DNA from: Gammaproteobacteria bacterium
GTDB lineage: Bacteria > Pseudomonadota > Gammaproteobacteria > CAIRSR01
Reading direction: 5' to 3'
DNA length: 64,000 nt
NCBI GenBank assembly: GCA_963575655.1
Contig: CAUYTY010000184.1
Location: 34,936-98,935 of the forward strand
In this document: piece after piece, positions 38,351 through 47,027 of the stretch
Position numbering within the stretch: the stretch's first letter is position 1
Layout: every line of letters begins with the position of its first letter
Made by a program: the position numbers and the translations under genes
The notes under the pieces: generated by a model
The model's database searches: none
Seen by the model: only the letters and a program-made list of their open reading frames with translations
What the model was told of the DNA's origin: nothing

Positions 38351-39316
38351 TTATCCCCGTGGATGGTGTACTGCGTGCATGGTTTTGAGCCGTTCGCGGG
38401 CCACATGGGTATAGATCTGGGTAGTAGAGACGCTAGTGTGTCCCAATAACATTTGTACTACACGTAAATCCGCGCCATGGTTGAGGAGATGCGTAGCAAA
38501 GGCATGACGCAAGGTGTGGGGAGAGGGCTCATGCGCGATCCCGGCACGGCTGGCATAACGCTTGATGAGCTGCCAAAAGGCTTGGCGCGTCATAACCTCA
38601 CCCTTCCGCGTAGGGAAAAGGATGTCACTCGGATAATTGCGTACTAATTCGGGGCGGGCCTGTTCCAGATAACGAGTGATCCAATCCAGGGCCACTTCCC
38701 CCATGGGGACGAGACGTTCCTTGGCCCCCTTACCAGTGACACGCACCACCCCCTGGCGGAGATTGACTTGGGCGCAGCGTAGGCTAATCAGCTCCGAAAC
38801 CCGCAACCCAGTGGCATAGAGCACCTCCAGCAGGGTACGGTCGCGCAAGCCGAGGATATCGTCGAGCAGAGGGGCCGCAAGCAGGGCCTCCACTTCCGTC
38901 TCGGTAAGGGACTTTGGCAAGGCCCGCGGGAGGCGCGGGGCATCAATCAGCAGACTGGGATCCTCAGCCAAACGCCCCTCCCTCACCTGATATTGATAGA
39001 ACCGTTTGAGAACCGAGAGCAGCCGTGCAGTGGTGCGCGCCCGTACCCCTTCACGAACTCGCGCTGCGAGAAGGACCAACAGATCGGCGCGTTGCGCTGT
39101 CATTAAAGTCCGTTGATGCCGAATCAACCAACGAGCTGTGCCCAAAAGGTCAAAGCGGTAAGCGATAAGAGTATTTTCGGCTAGGCCACGCTCCATCCAT
39201 ACCGTATCGAGAAAAGCCTCGATGATGGCCTCTTCACCGGTAGCCTCACCGATTTTCCCATCAGACCCTTCCTCGATCTCTTCGTCGCTATCAATATCTT
39301 CTTCAGAGTCGATCAT
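38351..39316 (-). CDS. xerD: Site-specific tyrosine recombinase XerD
   Basis: A 321-residue XerD. An acidic N-terminal extension (about 30 residues, rich in Asp and Glu) precedes the SAM-like domain FLDTVWMERGLAENTLIAYRFDL. Catalytic residues are Arg in ATGLRVSELISL, Lys in VTGKGAKERLVPMG, HTLRHAFATHLLNHGADLR, LLGHTSVSTTQ and IYTHVARERLKTMHAVHHPRG, the XerD-type end. An IS630-family element is inserted 45 bp upstream of the ATG, so the native promoter is probably displaced or interrupted. xerC lies 1.7 kb away and points towards it. Confidence 0.95.
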   Translation of the reverse strand: MIDSEEDIDSDEEIEEGSDGKIGEATGEEAIIEAFLDTVWMERGLAENTLIAYRFDLLGTARWLIRHQRTLMTAQRADLLVLLAARVREGVRARTTARLLSVLKRFYQYQVREGRLAEDPSLLIDAPRLPRALPKSLTETEVEALLAAPLLDDILGLRDRTLLEVLYATGLRVSELISLRCAQVNLRQGVVRVTGKGAKERLVPMGEVALDWITRYLEQARPELVRNYPSDILFPTRKGEVMTRQAFWQLIKRYASRAGIAHEPSPHTLRHAFATHLLNHGADLRVVQMLLGHTSVSTTQIYTHVARERLKTMHAVHHPRG

Positions 39317-39361
39317 GGTCCACCACCGTTTTTATTTTTCTCTGCTAACGATATCAGTCTA

Positions 39362-40505
39362 CTAACCTGCGCGTTGGTTAGGGGACAAGCAAGTAAAAAT
39401 AATCTATTATTAGTCCAACCAAAAAATAAGACATGAAATTGCTAAAATTATGAAAAATTCTGATGGACGTTCTCTCGATCACTCTACCCTTGAGTATATA
39501 AGGCTTCAAGCAGTAAAAGCTGTACGTAAAGGAATGTCTCCTAGGGAGGTGGGCGAGATTTTCGGTATGCACCGATCGAAGGTGTACGAATGGGTGAAGA
39601 AGGCAAAAGAGATGGGTCTAGCTACGTTAAATGCGAAACCTGTCCCTGGAAGAAAATCCTTCATCAATGAACAGCAAGAAGGAATACTAGTATTCTGGCT
39701 GTGCGCATTTACCCCATTGGATTTTGAATTCTCGACAGTCTTATGGACAACTGAAATGATAAAGACATTAATAGAGAGGAAATTTTCTATTTACATGAGT
39801 CGTTCCGCGGTGGGCCGTTTTTTGCGCCGCATTAATTTAACTCCACAACGGCCAGTATATCGTGCGATAGAGAGGGACCAATTTTCAGTAGATAATTGGA
39901 TTAACAAAGAGTTTCCTAGAATCAAAGAGTTGGCAAGTAATGAGGGTGCTATAATCTATTTTCTTGATGAGGCTGGGGCGCGCACCGATTATCACGCGGG
40001 TACAACTTGGGGGCTAGAAGGTTTAACTCCCATAATTCCCTCCACTGGTGGACGTTATCGCATAAATATGATCGCTGCGATAACTTCTGAAGGAAAGATG
40101 CATTTCCAAATAGGTCCCTCATCGCTCAATGGTGGTGCGTTTGTTGAATATCTAAAAATTTTGGCTCAAGAGAATTCATGCCCCATCTATATTGTAACAG
40201 ACGGGTATTCTGCCCATCATGCAAAAGTAGTTAAGGAATATCTGGAGACGACAAATGGAAAGGTTAAAATATTCTTTCTTCCCACCTATTCTCCACACCT
40301 TAATCCTGTCGAGCTAGTATGGAGCAATATTAAGACACAAGGAATTGCGCGTCACCTTATTCGTAATGTGGAGGAGTTAAAAAATAAAGCTACTCAACTT
40401 TTAGAGGATTTAAAAAAATCGCCAGAGAAAGTCAGAGAACTTTTTAAAGAAGAATCCGTCCAATATGCTATTTAGCTGGAGTCCCCTAACCAACGCGCAG
40501 GTTAG
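39362..40505 (+). mobile_element. Intact IS630-family insertion sequence
   Basis: The element is 1144 bp. Its ends are perfect 25-bp inverted repeats (39362-39386 and 40481-40505) starting CTAACCTGCGCGTTGGTTAG, which is itself a palindrome. It is flanked by the dinucleotide TA on both sides (39360-39361 and 40506-40507), the target duplication of the IS630/Tc1 group. One transposase gene fills it. It lies between xerD and a secreted-protein gene. Its first 53 bp recur identically at 63948-64000. Confidence 0.95.
39450..40475 (+). CDS. IS630-family transposase
   Basis: A 341-residue full-length DDE transposase. An N-terminal helix-turn-helix (about residues 20-52, KGMSPREVGEIFGMHRSKVY) binds the ends. 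The catalytic residues are D173 (YFLDEAG), D251 (YIVTDGYSAHH) and E288 (SPHLNPVELVW), with 36 residues between the last two. The gene has no frameshift, unlike many IS630 members that need one. It is more AT-rich than its neighbours, which suggests recent acquisition. The transposase looks functional. Confidence 0.95.
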   Translation: MKNSDGRSLDHSTLEYIRLQAVKAVRKGMSPREVGEIFGMHRSKVYEWVKKAKEMGLATLNAKPVPGRKSFINEQQEGILVFWLCAFTPLDFEFSTVLWTTEMIKTLIERKFSIYMSRSAVGRFLRRINLTPQRPVYRAIERDQFSVDNWINKEFPRIKELASNEGAIIYFLDEAGARTDYHAGTTWGLEGLTPIIPSTGGRYRINMIAAITSEGKMHFQIGPSSLNGGAFVEYLKILAQENSCPIYIVTDGYSAHHAKVVKEYLETTNGKVKIFFLPTYSPHLNPVELVWSNIKTQGIARHLIRNVEELKNKATQLLEDLKKSPEKVRELFKEESVQYAI

Positions 40506-40527
40506 TAGTAACGTCAATTTCTATTTC

Positions 40528-40965
40528 TTACCGTTCAAGATCCCATTCATGCTTTTCCTGATCGCCTTCTTCACGATACCAGCCGGATAGCGTCCTATCA
40601 TTATTGCTGATATTCCATTCCAAATCGCCTTGTGCTTCCTCGCCAATCCTACCCTTAGGCCGCCCCCCTCCGCTGGGACGCTCCCACCATTTCCCCAGAA
40701 TTGTCCGCCCTTGAATAACACCTTTTATTTCCCCATCCTTGGTAATATCTTCATCGTTGGTGTACCGATAAGTGCCCGTTACTCGGTTGTCAGTCTGTTC
40801 TAGGAATACATCTCCAAAGAGAAGAGACGACCATTTCCCGTTGAGGTTGATGTTTTCTACAGACGGCGAAGATGCCGATATGTCTGCGGTTGCAAAGGCT
40901 ATGTTGCTGGCTATAACAAAAAACATCAGAACGAAAATGCCGGTTTTTATCTTTGCAGAACTCAT
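40528..40965 (-). CDS. Secreted beta-rich protein of unknown function
   Basis: A 145-residue protein with a signal peptide (about residues 1-26, ending AFATA). The mature part reads as short beta strands: LNGKWSSLLFGDVFLEQTDNRVTGTYRY, GEIKGVIQGRTILGKWWERP and RTLSGWYREEG. The repeated G-x-W and G-T-Y pattern is like small extracellular beta-barrel or lipocalin-like proteins that mix with cell-surface matrices. I cannot name a family. It lies upstream of xerD on the same strand, now separated from it by the IS. Confidence 0.7.
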   Translation of the reverse strand: MSSAKIKTGIFVLMFFVIASNIAFATADISASSPSVENINLNGKWSSLLFGDVFLEQTDNRVTGTYRYTNDEDITKDGEIKGVIQGRTILGKWWERPSGGGRPKGRIGEEAQGDLEWNISNNDRTLSGWYREEGDQEKHEWDLER

Positions 40966-41043
40966 GATATTTCGCCTTAATAGTTTAGTGTTTCGTTTCC
41001 GCCATACCCAAAAAGAGTCACGGATCTAAGGTGTGCGTTACGT

Positions 41044-42936
41044 TCAAAGTGAACCCTCCGTCATTCGGCCAGACACCTGGTAGATTTTAAGCAAATTGTG
41101 TTTGCCTTTCAATTGGCAGATGCCAACTTCTTTTGTAAAGTAGCGAGAACGAATATATTGCCAGGTTGTTTCCCCGACTAAGATACGGCACGGTGACTGT
41201 TCGTCAACGGGGGAAAAAGTTTTGTCAAAACTTTCCAGACGTGACGCAATATTTACTGTATCACCAATGACCGTGTATTCCATGCGTTGCCATCCTCCCA
41301 GTGTTCCCGCGACCAGCGGACCCGTGTAAATACCGATACGCATACCGATGATCGGTAACCCGTTGTGTTGCCAACGGCGATTTAATTCGTGCATCCGTTC
41401 CCCCATCCGTAGCGCACTTTCTACGGCACTCAGCGCGTCGGCGACGATTCCTTCCTCGGTACGGCGTTTCACGGGTACCCCGAATACGGCCATAATGGAA
41501 TCGCCGATGTATTTATTGATCATCCCGCCCTCTTCGATCAAAATAGCGCTCATCTCACTCATGTAATCGTTGAGCCAATTCATGAGCATGAAGGGTTCCA
41601 TGCCTTCGGCGACGGTGGTAAAACCAGCTAGGTCGCTGAACAATACGCTGGCAATTAATTGGTCGGGTCGGACACTACCATTAGCAAAGAACTCATCGCG
41701 AGTCTCCCACAGGGCCGTAACCACCTGTGGAGAAACGTGCCGTTCAAACAATTTCAACAATTGGCGTCGTTCCACTCGTTCCTGACTGGAAAACCAGACG
41801 ACGCCAATCATCAATGCTACGAGCCAACCCAACGCAGGAGGAATTAACGGAATCCACCACCCCTGCTGAAATAACAACCAAGCACAGAGAAACAGTACCA
41901 CCAAACCACCACTACTCATCGCGGTCAACCACAATAGACCGCCACGCCTGAGACTCATAAAAGCGCCCGCCAAACACCACAACAATAACCAGGCATATTC
42001 AATGCTCTCGGGCCAATCGCGGTTTTGCGGATGGTCCGACAAAACTGTTTGCAGCAATTGATCGACAACATAGGCGTGCTGCTCAACACCGTAATGCCTT
42101 TCCTTTCCGGGCAACAAACGGTAGTCACCCAAGCTGGGCGCCATCGCACCAAATATCACCAGTTTATCCCGTACACTGGTGGCCGTCACGCGATCGTCGA
42201 GCAAATCGGAAAGGGTAAACGTCGGGAAGCTTTTACCCAGGCTTGGATAGTTCAAAATGAATTGATAACCACCGGCATCGATATTGGTGTATCCCCCGCT
42301 ATTGGTATGCAGCGGGATAAAGGTTGATTTCCCCAGATGCAAAAAACCTTGCCCATCGCCCTCGGCTCGAATATTTTCCGCAGCGAGATAGGTGAGTGTA
42401 AGCAGTAAGGTAAAGGAGTAATAGGTGACGCCTCTTTCATCCAGAAATAGCAATCCGCGTCGTGAAACACCATCAGGATCATCTACTATATCATTGAAAC
42501 CCGCCTGCTCAGTTCCTTTTAATATCTGCGGTGGTGCAACATATTCTTGGGCCTGGTTGCCTACGAAGAAAATCCAGATCAAGTTACGATGCTGACGTAG
42601 AATCTCATTGAGACGATCACTGCCCGGTGCAATCGGTACATCGCGGTATTTATCCATACCTACCACGCGCACCCCCAACACCAGCAATTTCTCCAGTGCC
42701 GCAGCAAGAACGCCATCGGGTAAGGGATGCCCATAACGGTGAATGTCCGACTCAGTCTCACCGATTAAGACAATAGGCGACTTGTGTTGTTCTTCTGCGT
42801 GTAGGAATAGCAACCAATCATGCGCATGCAACTCCCAAGGCTGTATACCACCCAATATTCGTAATAGAGCGAGGAATAACCAGACGGCAAGCCCGAACAA
42901 TCCGGTGATAACTTGCGGCTTATTATGCCATTTCAC
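41044..42936 (-). CDS. CHASE2-domain membrane adenylate cyclase (class III)
   Basis: A 630-residue sensor cyclase. A first membrane helix (about 8-28) leads to a periplasmic CHASE2 domain (about 35-305). Three helices follow (about 312-328, 334-356 and 361-382), then a cytoplasmic class III cyclase domain (about 425-615). The metal ligands are D435 (VLFSDLAGFT) and D479 (YIGDSIMAVFG). VIGDTVNIASRLES carries the transition-state Asn and Arg. Lys before the second Asp motif and Thr in YTVIGD fit ATP as substrate, so cAMP is the likely product. The ligand is unknown. It is monocistronic, and no CRP-like regulator is in the window. Confidence 0.9.
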   Translation of the reverse strand: MKWHNKPQVITGLFGLAVWLFLALLRILGGIQPWELHAHDWLLFLHAEEQHKSPIVLIGETESDIHRYGHPLPDGVLAAALEKLLVLGVRVVGMDKYRDVPIAPGSDRLNEILRQHRNLIWIFFVGNQAQEYVAPPQILKGTEQAGFNDIVDDPDGVSRRGLLFLDERGVTYYSFTLLLTLTYLAAENIRAEGDGQGFLHLGKSTFIPLHTNSGGYTNIDAGGYQFILNYPSLGKSFPTFTLSDLLDDRVTATSVRDKLVIFGAMAPSLGDYRLLPGKERHYGVEQHAYVVDQLLQTVLSDHPQNRDWPESIEYAWLLLWCLAGAFMSLRRGGLLWLTAMSSGGLVVLFLCAWLLFQQGWWIPLIPPALGWLVALMIGVVWFSSQERVERRQLLKLFERHVSPQVVTALWETRDEFFANGSVRPDQLIASVLFSDLAGFTTVAEGMEPFMLMNWLNDYMSEMSAILIEEGGMINKYIGDSIMAVFGVPVKRRTEEGIVADALSAVESALRMGERMHELNRRWQHNGLPIIGMRIGIYTGPLVAGTLGGWQRMEYTVIGDTVNIASRLESFDKTFSPVDEQSPCRILVGETTWQYIRSRYFTKEVGICQLKGKHNLLKIYQVSGRMTEGSL

Positions 42937-43482
42937 GGTATGCTAACCTCGTTCCGACAGAATCTCAGCGATTCCCGACCTTGACAGCGACCGACCAAAC
43001 CGTCACCCTCCATACCATCCCCAACATCAACGGAGATAGTGAACTCAAGTCGTACCTATAAATTGTTAGGTCGTCATTCCGGCAAGGATTGTCGGAATCC
43101 AGATGCCGTGAATGGCTTCGGTCAGTACCTCACATCTCTGTGTCATGGATACTGGTAACACTTGGATTGGTGGCAGCCATCGTTCAATAGATGAAGCGTT
43201 ACTACCCGCGCCTTTCTCCCCTATCCATCCAGGAGAGGGGGTTCTCGTTTTCCCTCTCAGGGGCGTGGAAACGAGATCACCAACGTAAAGTTGCTCAGAA
43301 AGGGAGTGAACGACTACGAGGGGGTGGCTAATATGTCCCTGCGCAACTCTACGCTGGTGGCCCTCCCGAAGAGATGGGGAGAATGACGCACTAGGTAGCA
43401 ACTTGCGTTAAATTATATTTTTACCGTTTTTTCGTCAGCATCCACGAAATCTTCGCTCCACTCTTTTATGAGGACATTGTTT
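42937..43482. other. Repeat-containing intergenic region upstream of metZ
   Basis: A left-end-like AACTCAAGTCGTACCTATA (about 43042-43060), a GTCATTCCGGCAAGGATTGT core (about 43073-43092) and a right end TAGGTAGCAACTTGCGTTAA (about 43393-43412) are seen. An eroded CTCCCCTATCC/AGGAGAGGGGG hairpin lies near 43215-43240. It looks like several overlapping decayed elements of the AAGTTGCYACCTA family. No gene is supported. Confidence 0.5.
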
Positions 43483-44697
43483 ATGACTGACTCCTTTGAT
43501 TTTGGCGATGGCTTTGCCACTCGAGCAGTACGTGCCGGTCAGGTACGTACCTCGGAAGGAGAGCAATCAGAGCCTATTTTTACCACCTCAAGTTACGTCT
43601 TCGCCAATGCGGCCGAGGCAGCCGCACGTTTCTCGGGAAAGTCACCGGGTAATATCTACTCCCGATTTACCAATCCTACGGTGCGAACCTTCGAAGAGCG
43701 TCTGGCGAGCTTAGAGGGAGGGGAGGTATGTGTAGCCACCGCCTCGGGGATGGCCGCAATCCTTTCTACTTGCATGGGCCTACTCCGATCTGGCGACCAT
43801 ATCGTTGCCTCTCGTAGTATCTTCGGGGCCACTGCTTTACTATTTTCCAATATTCTGTTTCGCTTCGGGGTAGAAACCAGTTTCGTTTCCCTGACCGACC
43901 CGATGGACTGGAAGGCTGCGTTACGTCCGAATACCCGCCTATTGTTCCTCGAAACCCCGTCCAATCCTCTTTGTGAAATAGCCGATATTGCTGTTCTGGC
44001 GGAATTGGCACATGCCCATGGGGCGTGGCTAGCAGTAGACAATGCCTTCTGTACTCCGGCCCTCCAACGTCCCTTGGAACAAGGCGCCGATTTGGTCATT
44101 CATTCGGCAACCAAATACCTGGATGGACAGGGCCGTTGCCTGGGAGGTGCGGTAGTAGGTAGCCGTAACCTGGTGGGGGAGGGGGTCTACGGCTTCATGC
44201 GCACCGCCGGCCCTAGTATGAGTCCCTTCAATGCTTGGGTCTTTCTCAAAGGGCTGGAGACTCTCGGACTACGCATGACAGCCCATTGTACGGCTGCGGG
44301 GCGTTTAGCGAGTTGGTTGGTGGAACAACCGGGGGTCGCGCGCGTTCACTATCCAGGTCTGCCCACCCATCCTCAGCACGCCTTGGCGGCACGTCAGCAG
44401 AGAGCCTTCGGCGGTATTCTCTCCTTCGAACTGGAGGGAGGGCGAGAGACCGCTTGGCGTTTTATCGATGCTACGTGCCTACTCTCCATCACCGCCAACC
44501 TGGGGGATGCCAAAAGCACCATTACTCACCCCGCAAGCACCACCCACGGTCGACTAACCCCCGAGGCGCGTAGCGCAGCCGGAATCACCGAGGGGCTCGT
44601 GCGGGTCTCGGTCGGTTTGGAGGATGTGCGAGACCTTCAGACCGACCTACAGCGAGGACTTACTGCGGCTAATTCTTGCGGCGTAATGGTCACATAA
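43483..44697 (+). CDS. metZ: O-succinylhomoserine sulfhydrylase
   Basis: A 404-residue PLP enzyme of the Cys/Met-metabolism family that makes homocysteine directly from O-succinylhomoserine and sulfide. It has GFATRAVRAGQ at the start, YSRFTNPTVRTFEERLASLEGGE, TASGMAAI, VDNAFCTPALQRPLEQGAD and the PLP lysine in HSATKYLDGQGRCLGG. The C-terminal SLGDAKS-like NLGDAKSTITHPASTTH is followed by VRVSVGLEDV. GQGR after the lysine is the MetZ form. ATG at 43483 has AGGA eight bases upstream. Direct sulfhydrylation would pair well with an autotrophic or sulfide-rich life. The opposing gene ends 6 bp away. Confidence 0.93.
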   Translation: MTDSFDFGDGFATRAVRAGQVRTSEGEQSEPIFTTSSYVFANAAEAAARFSGKSPGNIYSRFTNPTVRTFEERLASLEGGEVCVATASGMAAILSTCMGLLRSGDHIVASRSIFGATALLFSNILFRFGVETSFVSLTDPMDWKAALRPNTRLLFLETPSNPLCEIADIAVLAELAHAHGAWLAVDNAFCTPALQRPLEQGADLVIHSATKYLDGQGRCLGGAVVGSRNLVGEGVYGFMRTAGPSMSPFNAWVFLKGLETLGLRMTAHCTAAGRLASWLVEQPGVARVHYPGLPTHPQHALAARQQRAFGGILSFELEGGRETAWRFIDATCLLSITANLGDAKSTITHPASTTHGRLTPEARSAAGITEGLVRVSVGLEDVRDLQTDLQRGLTAANSCGVMVT

Positions 44698-44703
44698 GTA
44701 CCT

Positions 44704-45687
44704 TCACTCTGGATCAGGCCTGGTGTCGCGCAGGGCCAGCGCCGCCTTCAGCGCCGCCAGTCCATCTTCCAGCGTGCAACTCGGTACGGAACGTTCCCCA
44801 CGCCATGCTGCCAGCAAATCCTCGGCGGCCCGCAGCAGAGCGTGCTCAAGATCGGCACGCAACTCGTTAGCTAGCTGCAAAACTCGATAGCCGGGAAAAA
44901 GTGGGTCAGTGATTACTTCCCAGTGACGAAGGTACGCACCACGCTCGGTTAGGGTAATCCGCCCCGCACTGCCCACGATATCCAACTCGAATAATGCGTA
45001 GTGGCGGTGATCTACCGCCAACAGATGGACCGGCACGATGGCCCCGGCTGGTCCCACCTCAAGTACTGCGTCCAAGGTTGGGTCATGGTCGGGGCGGTCG
45101 TCGCTAAGACGGCGCAGGACACGACTCCCCTGTACCGGACCCAACCACCATTGGATCAGATCGATCCAATGAGAGCCATTTTCCAGGATGCCCTTGCCAT
45201 AACGGCCGACGACGTGTTGGATCGCACCTAATCGACCGCTCTGTACCCAGGCCGCCCCCTGGCGCAGGGCAGCATCGTAGCGGCGGAGATAGTTCACCGC
45301 TACCGCCGCCCCAGCAGTACGTGTGACAGTGGCGATGGCCTGCGCCTCCTCAATAGTGGTCGCCACCGGTTTCTCCAAAAGGATCGCCCGTACTCCGGCC
45401 GCCAAAGCTGCCTCAATCACGGGTAAACGCAGGGCGGTAGGGGTGGCGATACTGACCAGGTCCAGTTGTTCGGCGGCGAACAGCGTCTGATAGTCGGGAT
45501 AGAGGGTCGAGCCCCCCCAATAGCGACCGGCAGCGACAAGACGTTCGGGATTAGGATCGACCAACGCGGTCAACAACCCCAAGCGATGCCAGGCCCCGGC
45601 ATGGGTGAGAATCGCATTGCCGCTACTTGCCTCGTCCCAACGTGAACCGATGTTGCCGCAACCAATGACAGCCGCTCGTGGTTTCAT
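44704..45687 (-). CDS. Gfo/Idh/MocA-family NAD(P)-dependent oxidoreductase
   Basis: A 327-residue protein. The Rossmann start is RAAVIGCGNIGSRWDE, followed by the family's DLVSIATPTALR and the LLEKPVATTIEEA motif with the conserved EKP. The C-terminal part has GKGILENGSHWIDLIQWWLG, where His and Asp sit in the catalytic region. Substrates in this family are sugars and their derivatives; this one cannot be named. The ATG at 45687 has GGGG upstream. It is divergent from trpF and convergent with metZ. Confidence 0.85.
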   Translation of the reverse strand: MKPRAAVIGCGNIGSRWDEASSGNAILTHAGAWHRLGLLTALVDPNPERLVAAGRYWGGSTLYPDYQTLFAAEQLDLVSIATPTALRLPVIEAALAAGVRAILLEKPVATTIEEAQAIATVTRTAGAAVAVNYLRRYDAALRQGAAWVQSGRLGAIQHVVGRYGKGILENGSHWIDLIQWWLGPVQGSRVLRRLSDDRPDHDPTLDAVLEVGPAGAIVPVHLLAVDHRHYALFELDIVGSAGRITLTERGAYLRHWEVITDPLFPGYRVLQLANELRADLEHALLRAAEDLLAAWRGERSVPSCTLEDGLAALKAALALRDTRPDPE

Positions 45688-45762
45688 GAGTAGCATCCCC
45701 TCGCAAGGTAGAATGTCGCCCGAGACCAATCCCCTAGATCGACGCTAATCCATGAGAATTGC

Positions 45763-46386
45763 ATGAACTTTCGTACCCGTATCAAGGTCTGCGGCATCAC
45801 CCGCCCGGCAGACGGTTTGGCTGCCGCAGCCTGTGGGGTCGACGCCATTGGTTTGGTATTTTATGCACGCAGCTCGCGTGCCGTGGATCTAGAGACCGCA
45901 GCCGCAATAGTTGGAGTTCTGCCGCCCTTCGTGGCAGTGGTGGCCCTGTTCGTAGACCCCCAACCCGCCGAGGTATCTGCGGTACTCACCCGTATCCCGG
46001 TAGACCTGCTCCAGTTTCATGGTGCCGAACCCCCTGACTTTTGTGCGACTTTTCCTCGTCCCTATCTCAAAGCTATTCCCATGCGTCCCGGAGTAGACTT
46101 GACGCGCTTAGCGCGGGACTATGCCAGTGCGCGTGGCCTACTGGTAGACACCTATCGACCGGGGATACCTGGTGGTACCGGAGAGACCTTTAACTGGGAC
46201 CTCCTACCTACCCAACCGAGCTTCCCCCTGATCTTGGCTGGTGGGTTAACCCCGACCAATGTCGCCGCCGCCGTGCGTCAGGTACGTCCCTATGCGGTCG
46301 ACGTAAGCGGTGGGGTAGAAATAGCCAAAGGCATCAAGGACCCTGCATTGATCGCGGCCTTTGTAAAAGCGGTCCAACTGGAATAG
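45763..46386 (+). CDS. trpF: Phosphoribosylanthranilate isomerase
   Basis: A 207-residue TrpF. It carries IKVCGITRPADGLAAAACGVDAIGLVFY with the catalytic Cys, VDLLQFHGAEPPDF, LLVDTYRPGIPGGTGETFNWDLL with the catalytic Asp and LILAGGLTPTNVAAAV. The protein is separate rather than fused to TrpC. It precedes trpB and trpA as in Pseudomonas-type trp clusters, but a small secreted-peptide gene and repeat elements now lie between them. Confidence 0.96.
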   Translation: MNFRTRIKVCGITRPADGLAAAACGVDAIGLVFYARSSRAVDLETAAAIVGVLPPFVAVVALFVDPQPAEVSAVLTRIPVDLLQFHGAEPPDFCATFPRPYLKAIPMRPGVDLTRLARDYASARGLLVDTYRPGIPGGTGETFNWDLLPTQPSFPLILAGGLTPTNVAAAVRQVRPYAVDVSGGVEIAKGIKDPALIAAFVKAVQLE

Positions 46387-46447
46387 CTATTGCGGCAAAA
46401 GGATATTACGGAAATTTTCCAATGAAACAAAAGATGAATCGTTCTTA

Positions 46448-46467
46448 TTAATCTGTGCATTGGTTAG
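46448..46467. repeat. Solo IS630-end-like palindrome upstream of the cysteine-repeat gene
   Basis: TTAATCTGTGCATTGGTTAG matches the palindromic end of the IS at 39362 in 16 of 20 positions. It lies 30 bp upstream of the next gene and has no partner end nearby. Confidence 0.4.
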
Positions 46468-46497
46468 GCTATTCAACGAAATGAGGCGAGGTGAATC

Positions 46498-46758
46498 ATG
46501 CGTAAATTAATCATTGGACTAACAGCATCTCTTTTTGTTTTTACAGCGACGTCAGCCAATGCCTACGATGGGGTTGGTCATGGCAGAGGTCTATATTGGA
46601 GATGCAAGCACGGCGACCAAGAGGCTTGCCAGATGCGTCACTTGGCACGGGAGTGCAGATACGGTGATCGCGGGGCTTGTCAACACAAACGCCTGATTCG
46701 GAAATGCAATAGGGGTAATTCGTACGCCTGCGAGAGAGTTATGGATCGTAGGAACTAG
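46498..46758 (+). CDS. Small secreted cysteine-repeat protein
   Basis: An 86-residue protein with a signal peptide (residues 1-22, cleaved after SANA). The mature part has three tandem 17-residue repeats of the form C-x2-G-[DN]-x2-A-C-x8, at residues 36-52, 53-69 and 70-86, with cysteines at 36, 44, 53, 61, 70 and 78. Spacing alternates 8 and 9. The x8 segments are rich in Arg, His and Lys. Six cysteines in an exported, basic peptide imply three disulfides. Sel1-like cysteine-rich proteins have helical repeats closed by disulfides, but their unit is longer; I cannot name the family. RBS GAGGCGAGGTG is good. Confidence 0.8.
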   Translation: MRKLIIGLTASLFVFTATSANAYDGVGHGRGLYWRCKHGDQEACQMRHLARECRYGDRGACQHKRLIRKCNRGNSYACERVMDRRN

Positions 46759-46763
46759 CAAGG

Positions 46764-46974
46764 AATCCAAGTTGCTACTTATTCGTCATTCCGATAGGGA
46801 ATGTCGGAATGACGTCCCAACAGTTGGTTAGTTTTTTCTCGTTCCCACGCCAGAACGTGGGAACGAGAAAACATTATAAATAACCCAAGTTGCCACCTAT
46901 GCAGTGAGAAATGAAAAAACCCTTCCCCCGGAGGGAGAGGGGAGAAAGGCGTGCTAGGTGGCAGCTTGGGTTAA
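46764..46974. repeat. Repeat cluster: half element, terminator-like hairpin and a full AAGTTGCYACCTA element
   Basis: A left end AATCCAAGTTGCTACTTA (46767-46784) is followed by CGTCATTCCGATAGGGAATGTCGGAATGACG, an imperfect palindrome of the CCGGAATGAC type. A 15-bp perfect stem, CTCGTTCCCACG with CGTGGGAACGAG at its core (46835-46849 with 46856-46870), comes next. The full element spans 46881-46974 with ends TAACCCAAGTTGCCACCTA and TAGGTGGCAGCTTGGGTTA. The hairpin probably terminates the upstream transcript. Confidence 0.75.
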
Positions 46975-47027
46975 ATAATATTTCTCTAAATCTGCGATCT
47001 GGTAACATTTTTATTTAAAGTGGTTTG

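Noticed and set aside
46764..46870. Possible CRISPR-like or direct-repeat array
   Set aside because: The repeats are inverted, not direct, with no regular spacers and no cas genes nearby.
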